Part shown: one piece after another, positions 37,166-45,554 of the stretch
Numbering within the stretch: position 1 is the stretch's first letter
Layout: every line of letters starts with the position of its first letter
Assembly: GCF_002104475.1 (NCBI RefSeq)
Contig: NZ_NBOF01000001.1
Location: 124,001-188,000, forward strand
Direction: 5' to 3'
DNA: 64,000 bases
Origin: Cognaticolwellia mytili
GTDB lineage: Bacteria > Pseudomonadota > Gammaproteobacteria > Enterobacterales > Alteromonadaceae
Notes under the pieces: model-generated
Database searches by the model: none
Seen by the model: only the letters and a program-made list of their open reading frames with translations
What the model was told of the DNA's origin: nothing
Program-made: the position numbers and the translations under genes

Positions 37166-39421
37166 ATGGAAAACAAACACATGGACACGCAGTATTGGGT
37201 CGGTGATTTTTTTATTGATTTAACTCGAAATCAAATCACCCAGAAAATGCACTCACAGACGATTCCACCTAAAGCATTGGCTGTATTAACTTACCTAGCC
37301 AAAAACGCTAATAAAGTTGTTAGCCATGATGAATTATTATCAGAAGTGTGGCCTGATACTGTGGTGACACCAAATACATTGCATAGAAGCATCGCTCAAT
37401 TAAGAAAAGCACTGGGTGAGGGCAACCTGTCCTTTATTAAAACCCACCCTAAACAAGGTTATAGCCTGGAGGTTGAAGTTCGATGGCAGAACAATATCAA
37501 TTCGACAAGCACTGATGTTACAAGCGATGCTTTTACAAGCAACCACAGCTCCCAAGAAGATACAGTCGACGACTCTCAGGTTAAAGACAGCACTGCCCCA
37601 GATTCAGCTCAGCATTCTGCGCCATCGCGAGTGGCTTTAAAACTGATTTCTATGGTCGCTGGGGGCATTATTCTAGCTATTATTGGCTATCAGAATCTAA
37701 CTCCCAAACAAACGCCACAATTAACTTTTGATAAGTTACGCGTGCTTACCGCCACTGACGACAAAGAATTTGATGCGACCTATACACCTGACGGAAACTA
37801 CATTGTTTTTCATCGTTATTTAGATAAGTTATGCGTGAATAAAATATGGGCCAAAAACATAAGCACTCAAAAAGAAATCCAGCTGACCAATGATTGGGGG
37901 GCTTATGGTCGTCATAGTTTTTCTAAAGATGGCAAGAAATTGGTATTTTTAGCAACCCAACCTTGTAACCAGCCTGTTACCCAAAGAGATTGCTACGATT
38001 TGGTGAGTTTAGACTTTGATAAATCGCTTAAAAGCCCTCAACAGCCAAGCGTAATACTGAAGTGTAAAAACTCAATCCTAAAGAAACCCTCCTGGTTAAA
38101 TGACGGCAGTATTACCCTGAAACAAAGAGATTCAAACGGTTGGAAGTTAATTAATTATTCACCAAGCTTGAATAAAAGCACTGACTTATATGTTCCCAAC
38201 GACGGGAGTGTAATCGATTATGCTTATTCGGTCGCGGATGACTTGATCGCTGTGGCTCGTATTCATAAAGATGGTAAGCAATATATCGAACTCATCAGTC
38301 CTGATGGTAAACTTTTATCCAGCCACCCGATTGAGCGCCTACCGGAAATATCGAAATTCCGCTCTCTCTACCCTAATTTTGATCCTTTAAACAAACAGCT
38401 TTTCTTTAGCACGGGCAGACAACTCTTTACGCTTTCCTATGAAGGTAAGGTCACCAAAATCAATTCTCCCTTTGGCGACAGAATGACGCAACCTGAATTT
38501 CATCCAAGCGGTAAAAAGTTACTCATGCTAAAGGGACCCTATGATAGTGATATTGTGAAAGTACCGCTGAATGAAATCACTGGGATAGGACTGCAAACAC
38601 ATCGTTCTGAGACACAAACTAGCCAATCTCAACCCGAATCGTCCCAATCGAAGTTGTCCTCGTCGAATCAGCCAACTAACTATGCAATATTTGAACGCAC
38701 AAATCTTGGAGAGGACTATGCACTTTTTCAACCTGGAGGTAAGCTAATTGCTTTCTTGTCAGAACGTTCAGGCGAAGAGCAGCTTTGGGTAAGTGATGGG
38801 AAAGATTCACAAAAGCTCACTAATTTCCCACTGGATACTTATATCAATGGAATCGATTGGGCGGAAGATGGTAAAAGCCTTTTAGTCAATGCCAACAACG
38901 TGCTTACACAGGTATTTCTAGATTCAACTCAAAAAACCTTTCCAATGGAACATCCGGTGAGTCAACTCTACCAATGGGAAAGTAAAAACAATAGTGCATT
39001 AATGGCAGTAAGGATCGAAGGGATAATAAAAATTGTGGAGTTCGACTTAAATAAGTCAGACTTCAGAGAAGTAAGCGATAAGTTTGTGTTCTGGACACTT
39101 AAAAGTGAGGATGGTCGATTGATACTTTACGATCACATGGGTCAATTTTGGAAACCCGGCCCTGTTGAGCCTCAGCAAATTAAAGCATTAAACAAACAGG
39201 GCGGTAAATCCAGATCCTTCGTGATTAAAAACAATATAATCTATGATATCAACGATGATAATCAATTGTGGTCCTACGATCTTAATAACGACGATTTTAA
39301 AATTCTAGGAGAGGTAGGTGACAATGTCGATTATCTAACTGATATTGATCAGACGCAGCTTTTGATGACTATTCAGGTTTCCGCAAAAAAAGAAGTGGTT
39401 GAACTCTCGTTGAGTAAATAG
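37166..39421 (+). CDS. Membrane-bound CadC/ToxR-type regulator with TolB-like periplasmic propeller
   Basis: 751 residues. Residues about 8-105 form an OmpR/ToxR winged helix (PPKALAVLTYLAKNANKVVS, DTVVTPNTLHRSIAQLRKAL, IKTHPKQGYSLEVEVRW). A Ser/Asp-rich linker leads to one transmembrane helix (ISMVAGGIILAIIGY). The periplasmic part has repeated YTPDGNYIVFHR, FSKDGKKLVFLA, FHPSGKKLLML and WAEDGKSLLVNA units, typical of TolB/WD40-like propeller blades. It should bind DNA at the membrane in response to a periplasmic signal. It is divergent from the esterase lipoprotein, its likely target. Confidence 0.85.
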   Translation: MENKHMDTQYWVGDFFIDLTRNQITQKMHSQTIPPKALAVLTYLAKNANKVVSHDELLSEVWPDTVVTPNTLHRSIAQLRKALGEGNLSFIKTHPKQGYSLEVEVRWQNNINSTSTDVTSDAFTSNHSSQEDTVDDSQVKDSTAPDSAQHSAPSRVALKLISMVAGGIILAIIGYQNLTPKQTPQLTFDKLRVLTATDDKEFDATYTPDGNYIVFHRYLDKLCVNKIWAKNISTQKEIQLTNDWGAYGRHSFSKDGKKLVFLATQPCNQPVTQRDCYDLVSLDFDKSLKSPQQPSVILKCKNSILKKPSWLNDGSITLKQRDSNGWKLINYSPSLNKSTDLYVPNDGSVIDYAYSVADDLIAVARIHKDGKQYIELISPDGKLLSSHPIERLPEISKFRSLYPNFDPLNKQLFFSTGRQLFTLSYEGKVTKINSPFGDRMTQPEFHPSGKKLLMLKGPYDSDIVKVPLNEITGIGLQTHRSETQTSQSQPESSQSKLSSSNQPTNYAIFERTNLGEDYALFQPGGKLIAFLSERSGEEQLWVSDGKDSQKLTNFPLDTYINGIDWAEDGKSLLVNANNVLTQVFLDSTQKTFPMEHPVSQLYQWESKNNSALMAVRIEGIIKIVEFDLNKSDFREVSDKFVFWTLKSEDGRLILYDHMGQFWKPGPVEPQQIKALNKQGGKSRSFVIKNNIIYDINDDNQLWSYDLNNDDFKILGEVGDNVDYLTDIDQTQLLMTIQVSAKKEVVELSLSK

Positions 39422-39571
39422 AGCGCACCTTCAACTTCAACGCAGCCAGCAGGAGTGCAAGCTACTGGTGAGTGCTTGCTGCTAACTTCTGATTCGCATT
39501 GTTATGCTTTTTCAATGATTATCCTAAAGTAGAAAGTGTCCGACTTGTGCTATTCGGTTGAGCTGCGACAC

Positions 39572-39587
39572 CGGCAGCAATGAGCTT
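39572..39587 (+). repeat. Repeat B, left copy
   Basis: CGGCAGCAATGAGCTT, 16 bases, just upstream of the recombinase gene. An identical copy in the same orientation occurs at 42250-42265 after the DMT transporter gene. Confidence 0.7.
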
Positions 39588-39638
39588 GAATCTCACAATC
39601 GACCATACTTAGTTCTCCATTAATAACGGAGATCTATC

Positions 39639-40262
39639 ATGTTTACTTTAACCGTTTATAAACCAACCGAACCTTGGAATAAAAACAAAATTGTTGGGCA
39701 AAAATTACCGCTTAAGCTTCAACAAATTTGGGCTATCCGAATCAGGCTAGAATTAGTAAATAATATAAGAGATCTTGCACTTTTTAACCTTGCTATCGAT
39801 AGTAAATTAAGAGGATGCGATTTAGTAACTCTAAAAATAAGAGATATTGCTCACGGAAAAACTATTCAGTCGAGAGCTATTATTGTTCAACAAAAGACAG
39901 GATTACCCGTTCAATTTGAACTTACCGAAAACACTCGTAATTCAGTTCAAACTTTAATTACAAATTTTCAACTAAGTTCAAATGATTATTTATTCAAATC
40001 TCGAATTCATTCATCAGAACACCTATCAACACGTCAGTATGGAAGAATTGTTGATGCTTGGGTTTCCATGATTGGTTTAGATCAAACCCAATATGGGACT
40101 CATACGATGAGAAGAACGAAGCCATCATTGATATACAAAAAAACTAAAAACTTACGAGCGTGCCAATTGTTGCTAGGTCATCGAAAGCTTGAAAGCACTG
40201 TCAGGTATTTAGGGATAGAGGTTGATGATGCTCTTGAGATTTCAGAAAGTATCGATTCTTAA
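39639..40262 (+). CDS. Solitary tyrosine recombinase/integrase, catalytic domain only
   Basis: 207 residues, lacking the usual N-terminal arm-binding domain. The catalytic residues are present: Arg in SKLRGCDLVTLKI, Lys in VQQKTG, HxxR in GTHTMRRTKPSLIY, His in LLLGHRKLEST and the nucleophile Tyr in VRYLGIEV. Similar short integrases are scattered through Vibrio, Shewanella and Pseudoalteromonas genomes. Repeat B lies 52 bases before the start and repeat A 26 bases after the stop, which suggests that these are its recombination sites. AACGGAGAT precedes the ATG. Confidence 0.85.
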   Translation: MFTLTVYKPTEPWNKNKIVGQKLPLKLQQIWAIRIRLELVNNIRDLALFNLAIDSKLRGCDLVTLKIRDIAHGKTIQSRAIIVQQKTGLPVQFELTENTRNSVQTLITNFQLSSNDYLFKSRIHSSEHLSTRQYGRIVDAWVSMIGLDQTQYGTHTMRRTKPSLIYKKTKNLRACQLLLGHRKLESTVRYLGIEVDDALEISESIDS

Positions 40263-40267
40263 TAATG

Positions 40268-40294
40268 TGCCAGTTCTACATTTGAGAACTGGCA
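40268..40294 (+). terminator. Hairpin after the recombinase gene
   Basis: TGCCAGTTCT / AGAACTGGCA perfect 10-base stem. Its right arm overlaps the ACTGGCA of repeat A. No T-run, so it may be part of the recombination site rather than a terminator. Confidence 0.45.
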
Positions 40295-40316
40295 TCTACG
40301 CCACCAAAGCGGTCAT
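40288..40316 (+). repeat. Repeat A, right copy
   Basis: ACTGGCA-N5-GCCACCAAAGCGGTCAT, direct repeat of 35031-35059. The 17-base right part is identical in both. Confidence 0.75.
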
Positions 40317-40428
40317 AGATACTTTAAAATAAAGTACCAGTAAAAACTAACACTTCACTTTATTATCAATTGCTCTAACATGTATAACCAGAATCAGGGT
40401 GAAGTAAGGCCACACATTTTCTATTATT

Positions 40429-41136
40429 ATGAAAAATCTATTATCCATTCGCTCTTATAGTACAAAACCAGCTAGTCACTCACATAGTTTTAATCAATTG
40501 GTTTTACCCTTGCGTGGTGTTATAAATATATGTGTTGGTAATTTCAATGGTAAGGTTGCACCGAGTGAATGTGTTGTAGTTAAAGCCAACGAAGAGCACT
40601 TGTTTACTGCTGATACTGAAGCTAGGTTTGTAGTTGTAGATATAGAAAACCTCCCCAAAAATATTTCATCTTCTCACTGTATTGTTTTTGCGATTAACCC
40701 GTCCCTTAGAAGTTACTTAACTTTTATCGAAAGCCAACTAGAAAACAAAGTTAATGCTCAATTAGAGCAGGCGATGTTTGAAATGTTTAGTTTACTGCTT
40801 GCAGAGCAAACTTTATTACCAAAAGTAGATAATCGTATTGGTAAAGCAATATCTTTCATAGAGCAAAATATTGCTGAGCAACTGCAAATCAAACGCTTGG
40901 CTGAATCTGCTTTTTTAAGTGAGACGCAGTTTAAAAAACTATTTAAGCAACAAACAAGCCTGACGGTGATGAAGTACGTAACAAAACTTCGGATGGAAAA
41001 AGCCCAAGCTTTACTAACGCATACAGATTACCCGTTACCAATTATTGGTGAAAAAGTAGGTTATAAAGAACCATCAGCTTTTAGCCGTAAGTTTTCACAA
41101 TACTTTGGCCTATCACCTACTAAGTTTAAAAAGTAA
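40429..41136 (+). CDS. AraC-family transcriptional regulator
   Basis: 235 residues: an N-terminal cupin-like sensing domain (SHSFNQLVLPLRGVINICVG) and a C-terminal double helix-turn-helix AraC domain (IKRLAESAFLSETQFKKLFK and IIGEKVGYKEPSAFSRKFSQ YFGLSPTKFKK). A DMT exporter gene follows after 100 bases on the same strand, so the regulator probably controls it. The effector is unknown. Confidence 0.9.
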   Translation: MKNLLSIRSYSTKPASHSHSFNQLVLPLRGVINICVGNFNGKVAPSECVVVKANEEHLFTADTEARFVVVDIENLPKNISSSHCIVFAINPSLRSYLTFIESQLENKVNAQLEQAMFEMFSLLLAEQTLLPKVDNRIGKAISFIEQNIAEQLQIKRLAESAFLSETQFKKLFKQQTSLTVMKYVTKLRMEKAQALLTHTDYPLPIIGEKVGYKEPSAFSRKFSQYFGLSPTKFKK

Positions 41137-41237
41137 ACGTAGTCTGAATTGTTAACGATTGCGTCTTAATTGTTAAAAACGACATTTGTAAATAGCATAC
41201 TATTTCTGTATTGAAGTTATCATTTTTAGGTTTCATT

Positions 41238-42164
41238 ATGGAAAATCATCACGGAAGTTTTAAAGGTGTTATTGCTATTATCATTGCTAGCTTTATATGG
41301 GGAACAACAGGCACGGCAGCAAGCTACTCACCTAATGTAAGCTCTTTGGCAATTGGTGCGTTTTCTATGGGAATAGGTGGAGTCTTACTTGTGATCACAG
41401 CTCGAAAAAAGCTGCTTATAGATTATAAGCTGATGCTCGAACAACCTAAGGTATTACTTTTAGGTGCCGCTTCTGTCGCTATATATCCATTAGCCTTTTA
41501 TACCTCAATGCGTTTATCTGGTGTTGCCATCGGTACTGTAGTCTCTATAGCTACAGCCCCTTTTTTTGCAGCAGTCCTTGAACGTCTAATTAGTAAAAAG
41601 AACATATCCCTGCAATGGATATTGAGCTTTGTCGTTGGGGCTATAGGTATTGCTCTGTTAACTTTAGGCAGAGACCAGAGTAATAATATTGCTTATAGCA
41701 TTAATCAACAGAGTTTAGGCATTCTATTGGGTTGTATTGCTGGACTAGCTTATGCTGGTTATTCATGGGCAGCAAGGCGTTTGATTGAAAGTGGCGTTCA
41801 TTCAAAATCATCCATGTCAGGACTGTTCGGTTGTGCTGCACTATTGTTACTCCCCTCATTATGGTTTACGGGTGATAACTTATTTTCAAACTCAACTAAT
41901 GCTTTGGTATCTTTGTATATGGCAATAATACCAATGTTTTTAGGGTACTTATTATTTGGTTTTGGCTTGAATTATATAGATGCAAGTAAAGCGACATTAA
42001 TAACCCTAATTGAACCATTGGTTGCAACTATTTTAGCTGTTTTCATTATTGGTGAAAGATTTAAAGTCATTGGTTGGGTAGGGGTCGCTTTAGTCTCTCT
42101 ATGTCTATTGATGCAAACCATCAAACCTCAAAATCAACTTAGATTAGCCTTCAAATCAACTTAG
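41238..42164 (+). CDS. DMT-superfamily (EamA) transporter
   Basis: About 308 residues with ten hydrophobic segments in two EamA repeats; the first starts GVIAIIIASFIWGTTGTAAS and the second has LGILLGCIAGLAYAGYSWAA and IDASKATLITLIEPLVATIL, which are typical. It is probably an inner-membrane exporter of amino acids or metabolites. The ATG at 41238 with TTAGG upstream is preferred to the TTG at 41211. It is paired with the AraC regulator. Confidence 0.88.
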   Translation: MENHHGSFKGVIAIIIASFIWGTTGTAASYSPNVSSLAIGAFSMGIGGVLLVITARKKLLIDYKLMLEQPKVLLLGAASVAIYPLAFYTSMRLSGVAIGTVVSIATAPFFAAVLERLISKKNISLQWILSFVVGAIGIALLTLGRDQSNNIAYSINQQSLGILLGCIAGLAYAGYSWAARRLIESGVHSKSSMSGLFGCAALLLLPSLWFTGDNLFSNSTNALVSLYMAIIPMFLGYLLFGFGLNYIDASKATLITLIEPLVATILAVFIIGERFKVIGWVGVALVSLCLLMQTIKPQNQLRLAFKST

Positions 42165-42249
42165 CGATAAAGCCTGATTTAATTATTGCTGTGACAGAAA
42201 GTTCATAACGTTTTTAGCTGCCAACCATAGTTAGTGTAAAAAATATCAA

Positions 42250-42265
42250 CGGCAGCAATGAGCTT
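42250..42265 (+). repeat. Repeat B, right copy
   Basis: CGGCAGCAATGAGCTT, identical to 39572-39587, 86 bases after the DMT gene. The surrounding 42165-42445 shows no gene. Confidence 0.7.
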
Positions 42266-42445
42266 AAAGCAGGCGTTAGACATAACAGTGCACTAACTTC
42301 CGCTTAGCGCACTTAGTTACCGGCTTTTGCTAAGTTCTATTTTTACCATTTGTAAGATCGGAATCTAGTTGATCAAAATCACGGCCTCAAGCGACCGAAT
42401 TTTAAAATAAGTACAACTGAGATGCGTTTTTTTTGATATCAAACG

Positions 42446-42615
42446 TTACCATGTGATCGAAAAATTATGCTGAGCAACACTGTTTCCTATTGCCTCAAGT
42501 TGTTTTACATCACTTAACCGTATTTGTTGTCTTTAGCCGTAACCTTGATTTGGCTACGGCGCATACAGACAATTTCAAAATAATCATGGGCATCACAGCT
42601 TATGTTCTTGGTCAT
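42446..42615 (-). pseudogene. rof: Broken rof (Rho-binding antiterminator) gene
   Basis: The first frame starts at ATG 42615 with GGGAG upstream and reads MTKNISCDAHDYFEIVCMRR... for 33 codons, the N-terminus of Rof/YaeO, which inhibits Rho-dependent termination. It stops at 42514. A shifted frame then gives LSDVKQLEAIGNSVAQHNFS and TW before a stop at 42446, which resembles the Rof C-terminus. About 25-30 central codons are missing and the frame is lost, so the gene has suffered an internal deletion. It lies directly downstream of the broken DUF2024 gene. Confidence 0.65.
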
Positions 42616-42653
42616 TGTGTGACTCCCAAAAGTTTTATTTAGTTTTGTGTAAG

Positions 42654-43163
42654 TTATAAGCGAATAATACTATGCCCGTGGTTAGCAATATTCTGCTGCA
42701 CCTCAGGATTTGCTATTTCGCTATGACAAAAATCACAGCGACTTTGCTTAATATTATCTACTTTTACACCCAAGCTTGCGAGATATTGTTCGGCATATCT
42801 ATCGACCTGTTTAACGTTTTCATTACTGACCAAAACATCAAAATGGATATATTGACCCGAAGTGGTAAATACCCAAGCCATTTGAAGATGCAGGATTCAG
42901 CAAGACGAAAAAGGGTTAGCACCAAGGCATTGATTGAAGAGAATAGTTATTCTATTGTCTAAATCAATAACGCTGGAGATGACCCTTTATCGCCTTGCCC
43001 GAAGGGAGATAAGCTAGAAAAACAGTTCAGCGTTGCAGCACTTGATAAGGGAATAACCATTATCTTCATGCTGCGCCTTGCGCTGATTCCCTAGCTTAGT
43101 TCTGAAGCTACATCTTCAAGTGGTTTGGGTATACACATGGGTGTCGTAAACATGAATTTGCAT
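42654..43163 (-). pseudogene. DUF2024-family gene split by a 264-bp inverted-repeat element
   Basis: The start is at 43163 with AGGAGT seven bases upstream and reads MQIHVYDTHV before entering the inserted element. The rest resumes at 42868 with TTSGQYIHFDVLVSNENVKQ and runs to the stop at 42654, including RCDFCHSEIANPEVQQNIA. Joining the two gives MQIHVYDTHV-FTTSGQYIHFDV, with exactly the spacing of intact DUF2024 proteins, so the insertion is the only lesion. The function of DUF2024 is unknown. A 75-codon frame beginning inside the element's repeat exists but would lack the protein's first strand. Confidence 0.75.
42869..43132. mobile_element. MITE-like element with about 30-bp terminal inverted repeats
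   Basis: The left end ATACCCAAGCCATTTGAAGA (continuing TGCAGGATTCAG to 42900) and the right end, reversed, ATACCCAAACCACTTGAAGA (continuing TGTAGCTTCAG, 43132-43102) are imperfect inverted repeats. The interior has no gene but contains the REP-like core GCGTTGC...AATAACCATTAT...GCGCCTTG (43030-43080). Elements with this ATACCCAA-type end are familiar in Colwellia and Pseudoalteromonas intergenic DNA. The exact junctions and target duplication are ambiguous by one to three bases. Confidence 0.75.
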
Positions 43164-43187
43164 AATAATTACTCCTAGCACCAATGT

Positions 43188-43934
43188 TTATTGGCTTTTG
43201 CCGGATAAGCTTAGATCACCTGATGCGACATCAAATACATCGGTAACACATAATAAAGGTGCGTGTACTTGCTGGTTTATTTTTAATCCTGCAGTGACGC
43301 CATCAAAAGAAAAACTTTCTGGAAAGCCAAGCGCAGATAATGGTACGCGCACTAAAACTTCTGATTGTTCTAAAGAGAAGTCAAAACCAGGGCTGTCAAT
43401 GAAAAGTGGTAAGTTCGGCCAAGTTACTGGTAGTTTAGGTGAGCTTCCTTGCGCAATATCTTTAACTTTTAAAGCGCCTTCACCACAGGCATTATCAGGC
43501 ACTAGCACTACCCAATGACTATGCCATTTGTCACCGTCATTGGTTTTGTTGCCATCACCGTCTTCGTCATATAAAGGCGTGTCGTCAAAGTCAGGATGTA
43601 CGGTTAAGGCTAAAGATAAAATACCTTGATCCGCTTCAAAACCAACGGCTGAACTATTGAGTGATGTTGGCCATACATAGCTATATACCTCAGCACCGGC
43701 TAACTGGCCATTTTTCTGGGGTTGCTTATCACCAACTTTGCCAGTAACAGCTTGTTGAAATATTAAGTGGCTACCTTGAGTAACAACTTTAGCATGAACA
43801 ATGTCAAATTCAGTTGTAACCTTTTTTGAAACTAGTGCTTGAATGTGGCCATGATGTTTATTGTGCGCATAACTATTTGTTGCTAACAATGTTGTGCTTA
43901 GGGTTGTAGCGATAAGTAAATGTGAAGCTTTCAT
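43188..43934 (-). CDS. Unrecognised secreted protein, 248 aa
   Basis: A signal peptide (LLIATTLSTTLLATNSYA) precedes a His-rich start (HNKHHGH) and a beta-rich body with an acidic Asp/Gly segment DFDDTPLYDEDGDGNKTNDGDK that looks calcium-binding, followed by HSHWVVLVPDNACGEGALKV. I do not recognise the family. It is divergent from a MarR regulator whose operator-like palindromes face its promoter, so it is probably that regulator's target. Periplasmic or extracellular. Confidence 0.72.
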   Translation of the reverse strand: MKASHLLIATTLSTTLLATNSYAHNKHHGHIQALVSKKVTTEFDIVHAKVVTQGSHLIFQQAVTGKVGDKQPQKNGQLAGAEVYSYVWPTSLNSSAVGFEADQGILSLALTVHPDFDDTPLYDEDGDGNKTNDGDKWHSHWVVLVPDNACGEGALKVKDIAQGSSPKLPVTWPNLPLFIDSPGFDFSLEQSEVLVRVPLSALGFPESFSFDGVTAGLKINQQVHAPLLCVTDVFDVASGDLSLSGKSQ

Positions 43935-43983
43935 AATGTATCCTTTGTATAAATTATTAACTGTTATTTATTTTTTGATAAAT

Positions 43984-43998
43984 GTTTCGACTCGAAAC
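43984..43998. promoter_or_regulatory. MarR-type operator 1
   Basis: GTTTCGACTCGAAAC is a perfect 15-base palindrome (7-base arms, one centre base) between the secreted protein gene and the MarR gene. Confidence 0.65.
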
Positions 43999-44038
43999 TA
44001 TTTTATTTGAACATAGTAAATCTTCACTTGTCAAATAT

Positions 44039-44053
44039 GTTTTGACTCGATAC
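44039..44053. promoter_or_regulatory. MarR-type operator 2
   Basis: GTTTTGACTCGATAC repeats operator 1 with two changes, 55 bases downstream in the same orientation. It ends just before the MarR start, a position suited to autorepression. Confidence 0.55.
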
Positions 44054-44062
44054 TATTGTGGT

Positions 44063-44617
44063 ATGAATGATGAACTATTTAATTTAATCGAGCGTTTGGC
44101 TAATTTATTAAGGCAAGAAACGCGACTTGAGGGGCAAAGCTTAGGGTTACAACCTGTTCAGCAAGAAGCTTTGTATTATCTCTCGACTTGTAACCGCTAT
44201 TCAGACACCATGCTGGCGGTAACTGAGTTTTTAGGTTTGACTAAAGGCACGGTATCGCAATCGTTAAAAATTCTGGAAAGCAATGCCTTAATTATTAAAG
44301 TAAAAGACAAAAAAGATAAACGCATTACCCATTTGAAAGTGACTAAAGCAGGGCGCGAATTTTTGATGAAAACTTGCCCACCACAGAAATTTACTGATGC
44401 TATAACGAGTTTGTCTGTTGATGAAGAGTTTGAAACGAAAACCTTACTTAAAAAAGTATTAAATAACTACCAGCAGGCGACAGGTCGCACGGCTTTTGGA
44501 GTCTGTCAGCATTGTAAATTTAATCAACAGACAAGTGACGGTATTGTATGTGGCTTAACCAAAGAAGCCTTAAGTAACGATGACATAATGCTTATTTGTA
44601 AGGAGTATGCGGTTTAA
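44063..44617 (+). CDS. MarR-family regulator with C-terminal four-Cys motif
   Basis: 184 residues from MNDELFNLIER. The winged helix is clear (MLAVTEFLGLTKGTVSQSLK, then IIKVKDKKDKRITHLKVTKA). Beyond the usual MarR length the C-terminus has VCQHCKFN...VCGLTKEALS...ICKEYA: four cysteines in C-x2-C...C...C, a pattern fit for a zinc site or iron-sulfur cluster. This suggests a metal- or redox-sensing regulator. The start at 44063 is preferred because the upstream in-frame ATG (43983 region) lies within the operators. It overlaps the convergent MOSC gene by four bases. Confidence 0.82.
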   Translation: MNDELFNLIERLANLLRQETRLEGQSLGLQPVQQEALYYLSTCNRYSDTMLAVTEFLGLTKGTVSQSLKILESNALIIKVKDKKDKRITHLKVTKAGREFLMKTCPPQKFTDAITSLSVDEEFETKTLLKKVLNNYQQATGRTAFGVCQHCKFNQQTSDGIVCGLTKEALSNDDIMLICKEYAV

Positions 44618-45321
44618 GTGTGATCAAATAATCTAAAATTCCAATTTTCGATTTCATTAGTTGCTAAACGTTGTTTGACTTTATCCATCCAACTGTCGGA
44701 TAGCGTACTTTGCTGTTTCAATACCCGCAACTTTTCATAGTTTAGCGGATCACCAAAAAATATCTCGCATACTTCAGCAATGGTCATCGCATGGGTAACA
44801 CGTGTAATTAATTTCAACGGTTCGTCGACACTTACTGTTCCTGGTTGAATAACACGGTATAACCAGCCACAGCGGCTAACGCCTTGCATGTCGATTGATA
44901 AATTTTCTATATCCCAACGTTTATTTAGTTTAAAGCAAGGCGAGCGTGGCTGACTAACCTCGATGATAGCCTCACCCCATTGATAGCGATCACCCAAGCA
45001 GACCGTAAGTTCTGTCATACCAATCGAACTCAGGTTTTCACCCATACCCGCAGTTTGCTTATTATCGTTATCAGCATTACTTATCATACTGTTAGCACCG
45101 TACTTATCCTGCCAATAAGCATAGTGCTCAGACGGATATTGGTGCAATGCGCGGTCTAGTCCGCCATGATGAATTTTATCAGCACATTCATCACCCGCTA
45201 ATCCTTCGATTGATAAATAAAGGTTAGTGGTAACTGGTTGCTTGTCTATCGCGGTTTCAATACCATAACGTTTCTTTACTTTTCCACAGTAAATTTTTGT
45301 TAGATAGTACTTACTTTGCAT
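44614..45321 (-). CDS. MOSC-domain protein, YiiM type
   Basis: 235 residues of the MOSC/3-alpha family. Visible are GLAGDECADKIHHGGLDRAL near the N-terminus, GENLSSIGMTE and the conserved Cys in EVSQPRSPCFKL that can carry sulfur or bind molybdenum cofactor. E. coli YiiM takes part in reduction of N-hydroxylated compounds with electron partners. Cytoplasmic, single gene. Confidence 0.85.
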   Translation of the reverse strand: MQSKYYLTKIYCGKVKKRYGIETAIDKQPVTTNLYLSIEGLAGDECADKIHHGGLDRALHQYPSEHYAYWQDKYGANSMISNADNDNKQTAGMGENLSSIGMTELTVCLGDRYQWGEAIIEVSQPRSPCFKLNKRWDIENLSIDMQGVSRCGWLYRVIQPGTVSVDEPLKLITRVTHAMTIAEVCEIFFGDPLNYEKLRVLKQQSTLSDSWMDKVKQRLATNEIENWNFRLFDHT

Positions 45322-45554
45322 GAGTTGTCCTTACTGTGTTACGAATGTGAAGTATTAATAATATGTATAAAGCATCGTATTTAAAGCGGGTTATGTGTAT
45401 ATGAAAGCATTAATTTTTCGATGAACCAAATCAAAGAAATCGTGGAGTAACCTTCCATATAAAATCCAAGCTAAGACGAACAATCTTTGTCGCTACTTAT
45501 AAGTGGTATATCATAAATGAATTGTTGTTGATTTTGTTAAGCAGGAGAAGAAAA

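Noticed and set aside
35031-42265. Class 1-type integron with attC sites
   Set aside because: The recombinase lacks the integron-specific extra domain and repeats A/B do not show the attC R/L box layout, so a true integron is not supported.
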